Below, piece after piece: positions 28,703-36,714 of a stretch of DNA of 58,783 nucleotides. A model generated the notes under the pieces. It was given only the letters and a program-made list of their open reading frames with translations. It did not search any database and was not told the origin of the DNA. Origin of the DNA: Pseudomonas sp. GD03944 (GTDB lineage: Bacteria > Pseudomonadota > Gammaproteobacteria > Pseudomonadales > Pseudomonadaceae); assembly GCF_029839275.1 (NCBI RefSeq), contig NZ_JAOCAH010000022.1:1-58783 (forward strand). The letters are read 5' to 3'. Within the stretch, counting starts at the first letter, position 1. Each line of letters begins with the position of its first letter. The translations under genes were made by a program, and so were the position numbers.

Positions 28703-28731
28703 TCGACGCTGCGGAACCTTTGCCGTACACT
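28703..28731 (+). promoter_or_regulatory. Likely ssrA promoter
   Basis: TCGACG (28703-28708), 17 bp, TACACT (28726-28731). The expected start near 28738 lies about 20 bases before the mature tmRNA 5' end, leaving a short leader for RNase P removal. Confidence 0.6.
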
Positions 28732-28758
28732 GCACGTCTCACGTTTACCACCAGTTTG

Positions 28759-29149
28759 GGGGCCGATTAGGATTCGACGCCGGTAGCGAAACTCGAGGTG
28801 CATGCCGAGTTGGTAACAGAACTCGTAAATCCACTGTTGCAACTTCTATAGTTGCCAATGACGAAAACTACGAGGGTTACGCTCTCGCTGCGTAAGCAGC
28901 CGAGCCCGCTCTCCTGGTAGCTTCGGCTCCAGCAATCATCAGGGGATGCCTGTAAACCCGAAATGATTGTCAGATAGAACAGGATCGCCGCGTAGTACGT
29001 TGTGGACGAAGTGGCTAAAACTTACACAACTCGCCCAATGCACCCTGCCCGTCGGGCGGCTGAGGGTTAACTCAATAGACACGGCTAAGCATGTAGTACC
29101 AACAGCGGAGAACTGGCGGACGGGGGTTCAAATCCCCCCGGCTCCACCA
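28759..29149 (+). ncRNA. ssrA: Transfer-messenger RNA (tmRNA, 10Sa RNA)
   Basis: 391-base RNA that rescues stalled ribosomes together with SmpB. The 5' GGGGCCG pairs with the 3' CGGCTCC before the CCA end (29147-29149), closing the alanine-tRNA-like acceptor. The T arm GGGGGTTCAAATCCCCC is intact. The tag frame (28854-28895) reads ANDENYEGYALAA then TAA, with the conserved AND start and ALAA proteolysis end. The 3' end is complete, and no integrase or duplicated 3' segment follows it in the window. Confidence 0.98.
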
Positions 29150-29161
29150 AATAAGCAAGCT

Positions 29162-29195
29162 AAAGCCCCTGCCAAGTCAGGGGCTTTTGTTTTTC
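29162..29195 (+). terminator. Terminator of ssrA
   Basis: AAAGCCCCTG, CCAAGT, CAGGGGCTTT: a perfect 10-pair stem followed by TTGTTTTT, 12 bases after the tmRNA CCA end. Confidence 0.9.
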
Positions 29196-29479
29196 TGCGC
29201 GTGCGCCATCACCCCACCTGCTGTCGCCCCATAAACCGTGCAACAGTCGCCACAATTCTTCGATTTATCTGCTGGACGCCCTTGAGCAAAAAGCGTACAA
29301 GGTGAGTAATGCGGCCGGTTCCAGGCCGCTGACCCCCACTCTCCCGCCCAAGCCCAGGTCGCACCGCTGAACGCGACTAACCACAGCTTCGCTGAAGCCT
29401 AATCAGGACCGTGGATTTCATTCGCCGAGCCGCTTGATCAGACGACGTCACTGTGCGTGCTCGCCATCAGGAATTCGTT
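29196..29479. other. Gap after ssrA without a recognisable gene
   Basis: About 280 bp between the ssrA terminator and the next ORF. It has no integrase, no tRNA fragment and no second copy of the tmRNA 3' end. A small inverted repeat (GCGGCC...GGCCGC, about 29309-29326) is the only structure seen. Confidence 0.6.
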
Positions 29480-29833
29480 ATGGGACTGGTCAATCGCGCC
29501 TGTTTTGAAGCCCCCCTGTATCTGCAGAATGACTCGCTGCACGTCGATGTGCTGTGGCACGGGCAGCAGGTGGTCGCCGTCAATATTCTCTTCAACGGGG
29601 CCATCCAGGCGGTCTACTACCCGCCCCAGCCAACCTCGGCCGAGGCCGATGAACTGGAGCGGTTGTGCCGCCTTGCCCTGGGCCGGTACCAGATGGACGG
29701 GAAGGATCGAGCAGGCGCCGATAAACGCCCGGCCATCGTGCTGGATTCGGATATCCCGAAATACGAAGGGGTGCTGCTGAGCCTGCCGAACGGAACGCAG
29801 TTCCTGCTGGAGGACGAGCGCCAGCCCGCGTAG
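29480..29833 (+). CDS. Conserved-looking hypothetical protein, 117 residues
   Basis: No family recognised. It is a soluble protein without signal peptide or membrane helix, starting MGLVNRACFEAPLYLQND. The first 50 residues alternate hydrophobic and polar as in beta strands (VDVLWHGQQVVAVNILFNGAIQAVYY). An acidic helical segment follows (SAEADELERLCRLALGRYQ) and the end is beta-rich (YEGVLLSLPNGTQFLLEDE). I chose the ATG at 29480, which has AGGAA upstream, over the GTG at 29453. A strong bidirectional terminator follows. Codon use resembles its neighbours, so I take it as real. Confidence 0.7.
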   Translation: MGLVNRACFEAPLYLQNDSLHVDVLWHGQQVVAVNILFNGAIQAVYYPPQPTSAEADELERLCRLALGRYQMDGKDRAGADKRPAIVLDSDIPKYEGVLLSLPNGTQFLLEDERQPA

Positions 29834-29904
29834 TTCAGGCGAAAGGCCGACCCGCACAGCGGTTGCCGAGCCCGAAGCCCCTTCGCCTCGGCTGAAAGAT
29901 GCAT

Positions 29905-29933
29905 GAAAAAGCCCGCTCGAAGCGGGCTTTTTC
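29905..29933. terminator. Bidirectional terminator
   Basis: GAAAAAGCCCGCT, CGA, AGCGGGCTTTTTC: a perfect stem with A and T runs on both sides, between the 117-residue ORF and the outer membrane protein remnant on the other strand. Confidence 0.9.
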
Positions 29934-29940
29934 ATGTCCG

Positions 29941-30297
29941 TCAGAACGAGTACGTCAGACCGATGCGCGCGGAAGAACTGGTCCACTCGCTCTTCACGCG
30001 GCCGTTGGCGGACGAAAAAAGGGCGCCGGTGTTATACAAGACCCGGCTGTGCGCATCCACCTGGGTGTCGCCCAGGTCGTAATAGAGGTACTCGGCACGG
30101 ATACGCAATTGCGGCGCGACGGCGAACTCGCCCCCCAGGCCCGCGACCCACCCGGTGCGATTTGCCGAGCTGCTGGTCGTCGAGGAGAGGAAAGCAGGTG
30201 GCGGTGCCGTCGGCCCCAGCAGCGGCGCATACGAATTGAGCTCGGTCGACACCTTGGCGCGGGCGACACCCGATCGTCGGGCAACATCTGCGAACAA
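29941..30297 (-). pseudogene. 3' remnant of an outer membrane beta-barrel protein gene
   Basis: The frame ending at 29941 encodes alternating beta-strand sequence typical of the last strands of small 8-stranded barrels. It includes GWVAGLGGEFAVAPQLRIRAEYLYYDLGDTQ, and the C terminus SSARIGLTYSF carries the terminal phenylalanine recognised by BamA. There is no signal peptide and no start of a barrel. Upstream, the frame runs into unrelated sequence within 35 bp of the end of the paoC-like gene. I therefore read it as the last 110-118 codons of a gene whose 5' part was deleted. It still keeps its own terminator. Confidence 0.7.
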
Positions 30298-30331
30298 CGC
30301 CCAAGATCACGCAGGCATCACCCAACCGCCG

Positions 30332-32527
30332 TCACACCACTTTGTCCAGTGTGATCGGCAGCCGCCGAATTCGCTTCCCGGTGGCGTGGTAGACGGCGTT
30401 GGCCACCGCGGCGGCGACGCCGACGATGCCTATTTCACCAACGCCCTTGGAGCCCAGGGCGTTCACAGCCAGGTCATCCTCTTCGACGAAGATCACCTCG
30501 ATGTCGCCCATGTCGGCGTGGACCGGCACATGGTATTCGGCGAGGTTGTGGTTCATCACGCGGCCGAGGCGGTGGTCGACCTTGGCTTCTTCCTGCAAGG
30601 CCATGCCAAGCCCCCAGACCACGCCGCCGAGGATCTGGCTGCGAGCGGTTTTCGGGTTGATCACGCGGCCGGCGGCAATGGCGCTGACCACCCGGGTGAT
30701 GCGGATGCTGCCCAGGGCCTCGTCCACCTGCACCTCGACGAAGACCGCCGAGTGGGTGGCGCTGGCAAAGGGCTCGCGCTGTTTACCCGGCTTGGCATCG
30801 ACGTGCGCCTCCAGGCTGCCATGACGTGCCAGCAAGGCCTGCCAGTCGATGGCGCGACTGCTGTCGTCGCCCTGCTGGACGCGCCCGCCGCTGCAGCGCA
30901 GCCGGCTGGCATCGGTGAACGGCGCATCGGGCAGTTGCCGGGCGGCTTCGCACAGGCGTTGCGCCAAGGCCAGGCAGGCCTCGCGCACGGCGCTGCCCAC
31001 CGACGACACGGTAAAGGAGCCGCCCTGCAGCGGCGCGGTCGGCAGGGCGGAATCCCCCAGCTTGAACACCACCTGCGCCGGGTCCAGGCCGAGGGTGTCG
31101 GCGGCGATCTGGGTCATGGCGGTGGCGGTGCCCGGGCCGATGTCGCAGGTGGCGCTGGCAACGATCAGGCGGCCGTCGGCGCTCAGGCTGGCCCGCGCGC
31201 TGGCGGGCATCTGCATGGCTTCCCAGACACCGGTCGCCATGCCCCAGCCGATCAGTTGCTCGCCGTCGCGCATGCTGCGTGGTTGCGCGCTGCGCCGGCT
31301 CCAGCCGAAGGCGTCGGCGCCCTGCTGGTAGCAGGCCCGCAGTTCCTTGCTCGAATAGGGCTTGCCCTTGTTCTGGTCGGTGTCGCTGTAATTGAGCAGG
31401 CGCACCTGCAGCGGGTCGGCGCCCGTGGCCCAGGCCAGTTCGTCCATGGCCGACTCCAGGGCGAACAGCCCGGTGGCCGCGCCGGGGGCGCGCATGTCCA
31501 GCGGCGTGTAGGCGTCCAGCGGCACCAGTTTGTAGTCCAGGCGCAGGTGGTCGCAGTGGTAGAGCATGCCGGACCAGGGCACTACCTGCTCGGTGAAATC
31601 CTCGAAGCGCGAGGTCTGGCCGATGGCCTCGTGAACCAGTCCCTGCAGCTTGCCGTCCTTCGACGCCCCCAGGCGCAGCCGCTGAACCGTACGGGGGCGG
31701 TAGCCGAAGGTGAACATCTGTTGGCGGCTCAATACCACCCGCACCGAACGTTTGAGCACCAGCGCCGCCATGGCCGCCAGCGGCAGCTGGTACTGGGGGC
31801 GCAGGCCCGAGCCGAACGCGCCGCCCACGAAGGACGACAGCACCCGCACGGTCGATGGCTCGAGCTTGAGCACATCGCACAGGTAACGCTGGCTGTTCTG
31901 TGGCCCCTGGGTCTTTTCGTGCACCAGCAGGTGGCCGTTGGCCTGGTAGATCACCGTCGAGGCGTGGGGCTCCATCGGGTTGTGGTACTCGTTGGGCAGT
32001 TCGTACTCCAACGCCAGCTGCACCTCGGCAGCCTCGATGGCCGAATCGGCATCGCCCCGGGGCTTGGGCAACTCGGCCGGCGCCGGGTGGGCGCGGTCCA
32101 GTGCCTCGCCCAGGTCCGTGGCGTGGTCGTCGACCTCATAGTCCACCCGCACCAGGGACGCCGCATGCCGCGCCAGCTCCAGGCTGTCGGCCACCACCAG
32201 GGCCACCGGCTGGCCGCTGTAGCGCACCCGCGCATTGAACAGCGGCCGGAACGGCGAGCCGTCCGCCGCATCGTCGTCTTCGTAGCTCTCGTCGTCATTG
32301 GCCATGGGCGGGCGATTGTCGTGGGTCAGCACCAGCACCACCCCTGGCAGTGCCTGGGCCGCCGAGGCGTCGATCTGGCGGATGCGGCCCCGGGCAATCG
32401 AACTGCAGACCACGCTGCCGTGCAGCAGGTCGTCGGCCGGGTGTTCGGCGGCATAGCGCGCCCGGCCGGTGACCTTGAGCACGCCGTCGACGCGGTCGAG
32501 GGGCTGGCCGATGGAATGCGTGGTCAT
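30332..32527 (-). CDS. paoC: Aldehyde oxidoreductase molybdenum-binding subunit, PaoC-like
   Basis: 731-residue large subunit of a xanthine-oxidase-family enzyme, oxidising aldehydes to carboxylic acids at a molybdenum cytosine dinucleotide cofactor. The N-terminal segment GQPLDRVDGVLKVTGRARYAAE is typical of PaoC/YagR. Cofactor loops include SFVGGAFGSGLRPQ and PHASTVIYQ. The catalytic glutamate is in GSKGVGEIGIVGV near residue 695. Its start overlaps the paoB stop (ATGA, 32527-32524). No maturation gene (XdhC/PaoD type) is adjacent, so cofactor insertion must rely on a gene elsewhere. The natural substrate is unknown. Confidence 0.88.
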   Translation of the reverse strand: MTTHSIGQPLDRVDGVLKVTGRARYAAEHPADDLLHGSVVCSSIARGRIRQIDASAAQALPGVVLVLTHDNRPPMANDDESYEDDDAADGSPFRPLFNARVRYSGQPVALVVADSLELARHAASLVRVDYEVDDHATDLGEALDRAHPAPAELPKPRGDADSAIEAAEVQLALEYELPNEYHNPMEPHASTVIYQANGHLLVHEKTQGPQNSQRYLCDVLKLEPSTVRVLSSFVGGAFGSGLRPQYQLPLAAMAALVLKRSVRVVLSRQQMFTFGYRPRTVQRLRLGASKDGKLQGLVHEAIGQTSRFEDFTEQVVPWSGMLYHCDHLRLDYKLVPLDAYTPLDMRAPGAATGLFALESAMDELAWATGADPLQVRLLNYSDTDQNKGKPYSSKELRACYQQGADAFGWSRRSAQPRSMRDGEQLIGWGMATGVWEAMQMPASARASLSADGRLIVASATCDIGPGTATAMTQIAADTLGLDPAQVVFKLGDSALPTAPLQGGSFTVSSVGSAVREACLALAQRLCEAARQLPDAPFTDASRLRCSGGRVQQGDDSSRAIDWQALLARHGSLEAHVDAKPGKQREPFASATHSAVFVEVQVDEALGSIRITRVVSAIAAGRVINPKTARSQILGGVVWGLGMALQEEAKVDHRLGRVMNHNLAEYHVPVHADMGDIEVIFVEEDDLAVNALGSKGVGEIGIVGVAAAVANAVYHATGKRIRRLPITLDKVV

Positions 32528-33513
32528 ATGGGCGTCCCCTTGGCGGCGGTGGTCAAGGCGCGAACGATGGCGCGGCGCAGCAGCTCGACCTTGAAGGCGT
32601 TGTGGTGCAACGGCTGCGCGCCCTCCAGCATGCGCGCAGCGGCGGTTTCAAAAGCCGTTGCGTCAGGCTGCTGGCCGAGCAGCACCGCCTCGACCTCGGG
32701 GCGGCGCCAGGGCTTGTGCGCCACCCCGCCCAGCGCCAGACGCGCGGCCTGGATACGGCCATTGGCATCGAATGCCAGGGCTGCCGCCACCGACACCAGC
32801 GCAAAGGCGAACGAGGCCCGGTCGCGCACCTTGAGGTAGGTGCTGTGCTTGGCAAAGTCCTCGGGCGGCAGCTCGATGGCCAGGATCAGCTCGCCGTTCT
32901 CCAGCACGCTATCGCGCTGCGGCGTGTCGCCGGGCAGCCGATGGAAATCACTGAACGCCACGCGCCGCTCGCCTTGCGCACTGGCCACGATCACCTGGGC
33001 ATCGAGGACCGCCAGGGCCACACAGAAATCGGACGGGTGCACCGCCACGCAGTGCTCGCTGGCGCCGAACAGCGCGTGGTTGCGGTTGAGCCCGTCACGC
33101 GCCGGGCAGCCACTGCCGGGCTCACGTTTGTTGCACGGTACCTGGCTGTCATAGAAGTAGTGGCAGCGGGTGCGCTGCAGCAGGTTGCCACCCGCGCTGG
33201 CCATGTTGCGCAGTTGCGGCGATGCACCGGACAACAGCGCCTGGCCCAGCAGCGGATAACGCCGCTCGACCTCCGGGTGCCAGGCCAGGTCGGCATTGCT
33301 CACCAGCGCACCGATGCGCAGGCCGCCCGCCGCCGTCGCTTGGACCTCGCGCAGGGGCAGCCCGTTGATGTCGATCAGCCGCCGCGGGCGCACCAGGTTT
33401 TCCTTCATCAGGTCGACGAGGTTGGTGCCACCGGCGATGAACAGGCTGTCCGGGCCGGCCAGGCGCAGGGCGTCCTCGACCTGCCCGGGCTTGCTGTAGG
33501 CGAACGGGGTCAT
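32524..33513 (-). CDS. paoB: Aldehyde oxidoreductase FAD-binding subunit, PaoB-like
   Basis: 329-residue flavin subunit of the molybdenum hydroxylase. The FAD loops LFIAGGTNLVDLMKEN and GASPQLRNMASAGGNLLQRTRC are present. A cysteine-rich insertion then spans RCHYFYDSQVPCNKREPGSGC through EHCVAVHPSDF; in E. coli PaoB the equivalent region binds an extra [4Fe-4S] cluster, which distinguishes this from ordinary CO-dehydrogenase-type flavoproteins. I start at the ATG at 33513, whose codon overlaps the paoA stop as ATGA; the track frame extends further but without conservation. Confidence 0.88.
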   Translation of the reverse strand: MTPFAYSKPGQVEDALRLAGPDSLFIAGGTNLVDLMKENLVRPRRLIDINGLPLREVQATAAGGLRIGALVSNADLAWHPEVERRYPLLGQALLSGASPQLRNMASAGGNLLQRTRCHYFYDSQVPCNKREPGSGCPARDGLNRNHALFGASEHCVAVHPSDFCVALAVLDAQVIVASAQGERRVAFSDFHRLPGDTPQRDSVLENGELILAIELPPEDFAKHSTYLKVRDRASFAFALVSVAAALAFDANGRIQAARLALGGVAHKPWRRPEVEAVLLGQQPDATAFETAAARMLEGAQPLHHNAFKVELLRRAIVRALTTAAKGTPI

Positions 33514-34019
33514 GGGCGCACCGCCGTTTCGCAATCGGGCAAGGCCTCTTCGATGGCCGCCAGGATGTTGCTGTAGGCGCCGCAGCGGCACAGGTTGCCG
33601 CTCATGCGCTCGCGGATATCGTCCGCGCCGGCGACACGCCCTTCCGCCGCCAGCCCCACCGCCGAGCAGATCTGCCCCGGCGTGCAGTAGCCGCACTGGA
33701 AGGCATCGTGACGGATGAAGGCGCGCTGCATCGGGTGCAACTCATCACCCGCCGCCAGCCCCTCGATGGTGGTGACCTCATGGCCATCGAGCATCACCGC
33801 CAGCAGCAGGCAGGCATTCACCCGGCGGCCGTCGAGCAGCACCGTGCAGGCGCCGCACTGGCCGTGGTCGCAGCCTTTCTTGGTGCCGATCAGGTCGAGT
33901 CGTTCACGAAGCAGGTCGAGCGCGGTGATCCACGGATGGACCTCGACCTGGTGGGAGGCTCCGTTGAGCGTCAGGGATATCGCCTGGCGCTCGAAGCCGT
34001 CGGTGCGGGTATCGCTCAT
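33510..34019 (-). CDS. paoA: Aldehyde oxidoreductase 2Fe-2S subunit, PaoA-like
   Basis: 169-residue electron-transfer subunit with two [2Fe-2S] clusters. The plant-type ferredoxin motif is GCDHGQCGACTVLLDGRRVNAC (residues about 58-79), and the helical-domain motif pairs CGYCTPGQI with LCRCGAY. The start at 34019 (MSDTRTDGFERQAIS) gives no twin-arginine signal, unlike E. coli PaoA, which is exported; in-frame starts further upstream add no Tat motif either. I therefore infer a cytoplasmic enzyme. First gene of the pao set, 105 bp after galE on the same strand. Confidence 0.88.
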   Translation of the reverse strand: MSDTRTDGFERQAISLTLNGASHQVEVHPWITALDLLRERLDLIGTKKGCDHGQCGACTVLLDGRRVNACLLLAVMLDGHEVTTIEGLAAGDELHPMQRAFIRHDAFQCGYCTPGQICSAVGLAAEGRVAGADDIRERMSGNLCRCGAYSNILAAIEEALPDCETAVRP

Positions 34020-34124
34020 GGGGGCAACCTCGGTCAGTCGGATGTCTTGGTGCATCCATGAGGTTTCTGAGACCCCCGCGTGCAAATCGTTCAGGTCATG
34101 TGAACAGCGGCACGGCGCCGCGCC

Positions 34125-35246
34125 TCAGCGCACGACGCCCGCTGCCGGCCGCGGCGCCAGGGCCTCGGCAAGCTCGACCTCCCGGGCTCCGGTCAGCTCG
34201 GGCAGCTCCTGGACCGTGGCGTCCGTTTCCCGGGCGGCCCGGTAGCCATGGGGATTCATGTGCTGCCAGCGCCAGGCATCTTCCAGCATGGTGCGCAGCC
34301 CGCGCCGGGCGCTCCATCCCAGTTCCCGCTCGGCTTTGGTCGGATCGGCCCAGCACTCGGCGATGTCCCCGGAGCGCCGCGCCGTGATGCGAAACGGCAG
34401 CGCTCGGCCGATCACCCCTTCGAACGCGCGGAGCATTTCCAGCACCGAATAGCCTCGGCCGGTGCCCAGGTTCCAGACCGACACGCCCTGGGTCCGGGCG
34501 AGCCGATCCAGGGCGCACAGGTGCCCTTCGGCCAGGTCCACCACATGGATGTAATCACGCACCCCGCTGCCGTCCCGGGTCGGGTAGTCGTCGCCGTAAA
34601 TGCGCAGGTAGGGCCGGCGGCCGATCGCCACGTGCAGCATGTACGGCAGCAGGTTGTTGGGGATGCCGTCGGGGTCTTCGCCGATCAGGCCCGAGGGATG
34701 CGCACCGATGGGGTTGAAGTAACGCAGCAAGGCGATGGACCAGCGACTGTCGGAGTCGGCGAGCGCCTTGAACACGTTTTCCGCCATCAGCTTCGACTGG
34801 CCGTAGGGGTTGGTCGGAATGCCCGTGGTGCAGCGCTCGCTGATCGGTGCGTTGACCGCTTCGCCATAGACCGTGGCCGACGAGCTGAACACCAGCTCGA
34901 ATATGCCCGCATCCGCCATGGCCTGGCACAGGGTGATGCTGCCCGCCACGTTGGTTTCGTAATAGCGCAGCGGGTCCTGCACGCTCTCGCCCACCGCCTT
35001 GAGGCCGGCGAAGTGCATGACCGCGGTGACCGGCCACTGCTGGAACAGCCCGTCGAGCACGGCACGGTCACGGATGTCGCCTTCGACGAACCAGGGCGCT
35101 CGACCCGCGATCTGCGCCACCCGCTCGAGCGAGGCGCGCGAGCTGTTGCACAGGTTATCCAGCACCAGCACGTCGTGGCCGGCTTGCAACAGCGAGAGCA
35201 CCGTGTGGGAACCGATGTAGCCGGCTCCTCCCGTGACCAGAATCAT
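34125..35246 (-). CDS. galE: UDP-glucose 4-epimerase
   Basis: Interconverts UDP-glucose and UDP-galactose through an NAD-bound intermediate. The Rossmann motif is MILVTGGAGYIGSHT at the start. The catalytic serine lies in FSSSATVYGE and the Tyr-xxx-Lys pair in NPYGQSKLMAE (residues about 150-160). The substrate loop includes YLRIYGDDYPTRDGSGVRDYIHV. GGAGGT directly before the ATG at 35246 fixes the start. It has 373 residues against about 338 for the family; the extra 35 residues form an acidic, Ala/Pro-rich tail with no recognisable motif. It is divergent from the glycosyltransferase-glf run and would supply the UDP-galactopyranose that Glf uses. Confidence 0.94.
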   Translation of the reverse strand: MILVTGGAGYIGSHTVLSLLQAGHDVLVLDNLCNSSRASLERVAQIAGRAPWFVEGDIRDRAVLDGLFQQWPVTAVMHFAGLKAVGESVQDPLRYYETNVAGSITLCQAMADAGIFELVFSSSATVYGEAVNAPISERCTTGIPTNPYGQSKLMAENVFKALADSDSRWSIALLRYFNPIGAHPSGLIGEDPDGIPNNLLPYMLHVAIGRRPYLRIYGDDYPTRDGSGVRDYIHVVDLAEGHLCALDRLARTQGVSVWNLGTGRGYSVLEMLRAFEGVIGRALPFRITARRSGDIAECWADPTKAERELGWSARRGLRTMLEDAWRWQHMNPHGYRAARETDATVQELPELTGAREVELAEALAPRPAAGVVR

Positions 35247-35377
35247 ATGACCTCCAGCGAGACAAGGGCTTGAAGGGACCGGCCATGAGCTTGCCGATGG
35301 AGGAACCTTCGCCGCGGTTTTAGGGGCGCGATCCCAGATACCGACGGGGCCACGAGGGCGGGAGTTCAAGGAGAACG

Positions 35378-35530
35378 ATGAACGCACCCGCCGGCGGCAG
35401 CTCGGCCGATTTGTTGAACTGCCCGCTCCGCCCGGCCTCCACTGCTGGTATCACTTCTTCGCTCGAATCGACTGATGCCGGCGCGTTGCACGACGCGCTG
35501 CGCCGGCCACCTAGGGAGACGGAACCATGA
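35378..35530 (+). CDS. Putative 50-residue small protein or leader peptide
   Basis: Uninterrupted 50-codon frame from the ATG at 35378, with AAGGAG five bases upstream, one of the best ribosome-binding sites in the region. The stop TGA (35528-35530) overlaps the start ATG of the glycosyltransferase as ATGA, the pattern used elsewhere in this cluster for translational coupling. The peptide starts MNAPAGGSSADLLNCPLRP. It is rich in Ala, Pro, Ser and Thr, has one Cys, no signal peptide and no membrane helix. I know no homologue. It may be a true small protein or may simply deliver ribosomes to the next gene. Confidence 0.5.
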   Translation: MNAPAGGSSADLLNCPLRPASTAGITSSLESTDAGALHDALRRPPRETEP

Positions 35531-36714
35531 GTTGGGCAGGCCCCTTTCAGCAGCCGATCGGAAAATCGCCGTCGCAACCCGACACCTCTGAGGCGGCGGT
35601 GGTGTTCGATCCGCTGATCCCGACCTTGCTGTGCCTGTCGCACCTGCGCTGGAGCTTCGTCTACCAGCGCCCGCAGCACCTGATGTCGCGCTTCGCACGG
35701 GAATACAACGTGCTGTTCTTCGAGGAGCCGGTGCCCACCGACGAAGCCGAACCCTGGCTGGAGGTACGCCCCGACGAGGAAGGGGTGCAGATCCTGGTGC
35801 CGCGCCTGCCGGCGGGCCTCGACGCGCAGCGCACCCAGGCCGCCCTGCGCACCCTGCTCGACACCTACCTGGAGCGGCTCGAGGTCGAGGACCTGTTGCT
35901 CTGGTACTACACGCCGATGAGCCTGGGGTTCACTCGCCACCTGCAACCGAGCACCGTCGTCTACGACTGCATGGACGAGCTGTCGGCCTTCGACGGCGCG
36001 CCGCCCGACCTGCTCGAGCACGAACGGGAACTGCTCGAACGCGCCGACCTGGTGTTCACCGGCGGCCATAGCCTGTGGGAGGTCAAGCGCGAGCTGCACG
36101 GCAACGTCCACGCCTTTCCGAGCAGCGTGGACATCGCCCATTTCGCGACGGCGCGAGCGTTCCAGAACAACCCGCCCGACCAGGCCGGCATCGGCCGACC
36201 GCGCCTCGGTTTCTACGGGGTGATCGATGAACGCTTCGACGTCGCGCTGCTCGACCAGGTCGCCGCGCTGCGCCCGGACTGGCAGTTCGTGATGATCGGC
36301 CCGGTGGTGAAGATCGACCCGGCCTCCCTGCCCCGGCGACCGAACATTCACTTCCTCGGCGGCAAGACCTACGACGAACTGCCGCAGTACCTCGCCGGTT
36401 GGAACGTGGCGCTGATGCCCTTCGCGCTGAACGAATCGACCCGCTTCATCAGCCCCACCAAAACCCCGGAATACCTTGCCGGCGGCTGCCCGGTGGTCTC
36501 CACCCCCATCACCGACGTGGTGCGCAGCTACGGCAAGAGCGGCGTGGTGCTGATCGCCGACACCCCGGAAAAATTCGTCGCCGCCTGTGAAAAGGCCCTC
36601 GACCTGGCGGCCGACCGACCGGCCTTTCTCGAACACGCCGACCGTGTGCTTGGCGACATGTCCTGGGACCGGACCCAGGCACAGATGAAGGAGCAGATCG
36701 AATGCCTACGCTGA
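35527..36714 (+). CDS. GT-B glycosyltransferase, TuaH-like
   Basis: 395 residues with no signal peptide. The N-terminal block WSFVYQRPQHLMSRFAREYNVLFFEEP resembles TuaH-type and related glycosyltransferases. The C-terminal half has a GT-B nucleotide-sugar-binding region: GFYGVIDERFDVALL, IHFLGGKTYDELPQYLAGWNVALMPF and the ESTRFISPTKTPEYLAGGCPVVST block with the acidic sugar-nucleotide-binding glutamate near residue 318. The next gene makes UDP-galactofuranose, so I infer a galactofuranosyltransferase or a transferase acting on the same glycan; donor and acceptor are unproven. Start overlaps the stop of the 50-codon ORF, and its end overlaps glf by 13 bases. Confidence 0.85.
   Translation: MSWAGPFQQPIGKSPSQPDTSEAAVVFDPLIPTLLCLSHLRWSFVYQRPQHLMSRFAREYNVLFFEEPVPTDEAEPWLEVRPDEEGVQILVPRLPAGLDAQRTQAALRTLLDTYLERLEVEDLLLWYYTPMSLGFTRHLQPSTVVYDCMDELSAFDGAPPDLLEHERELLERADLVFTGGHSLWEVKRELHGNVHAFPSSVDIAHFATARAFQNNPPDQAGIGRPRLGFYGVIDERFDVALLDQVAALRPDWQFVMIGPVVKIDPASLPRRPNIHFLGGKTYDELPQYLAGWNVALMPFALNESTRFISPTKTPEYLAGGCPVVSTPITDVVRSYGKSGVVLIADTPEKFVAACEKALDLAADRPAFLEHADRVLGDMSWDRTQAQMKEQIECLR

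Noticed and set aside
28759..35246. Genomic island inserted at the tmRNA 3' end
   Set aside because: No integrase, transposase or duplicated tmRNA end was found within the window; only an OMP gene remnant hints at rearrangement.
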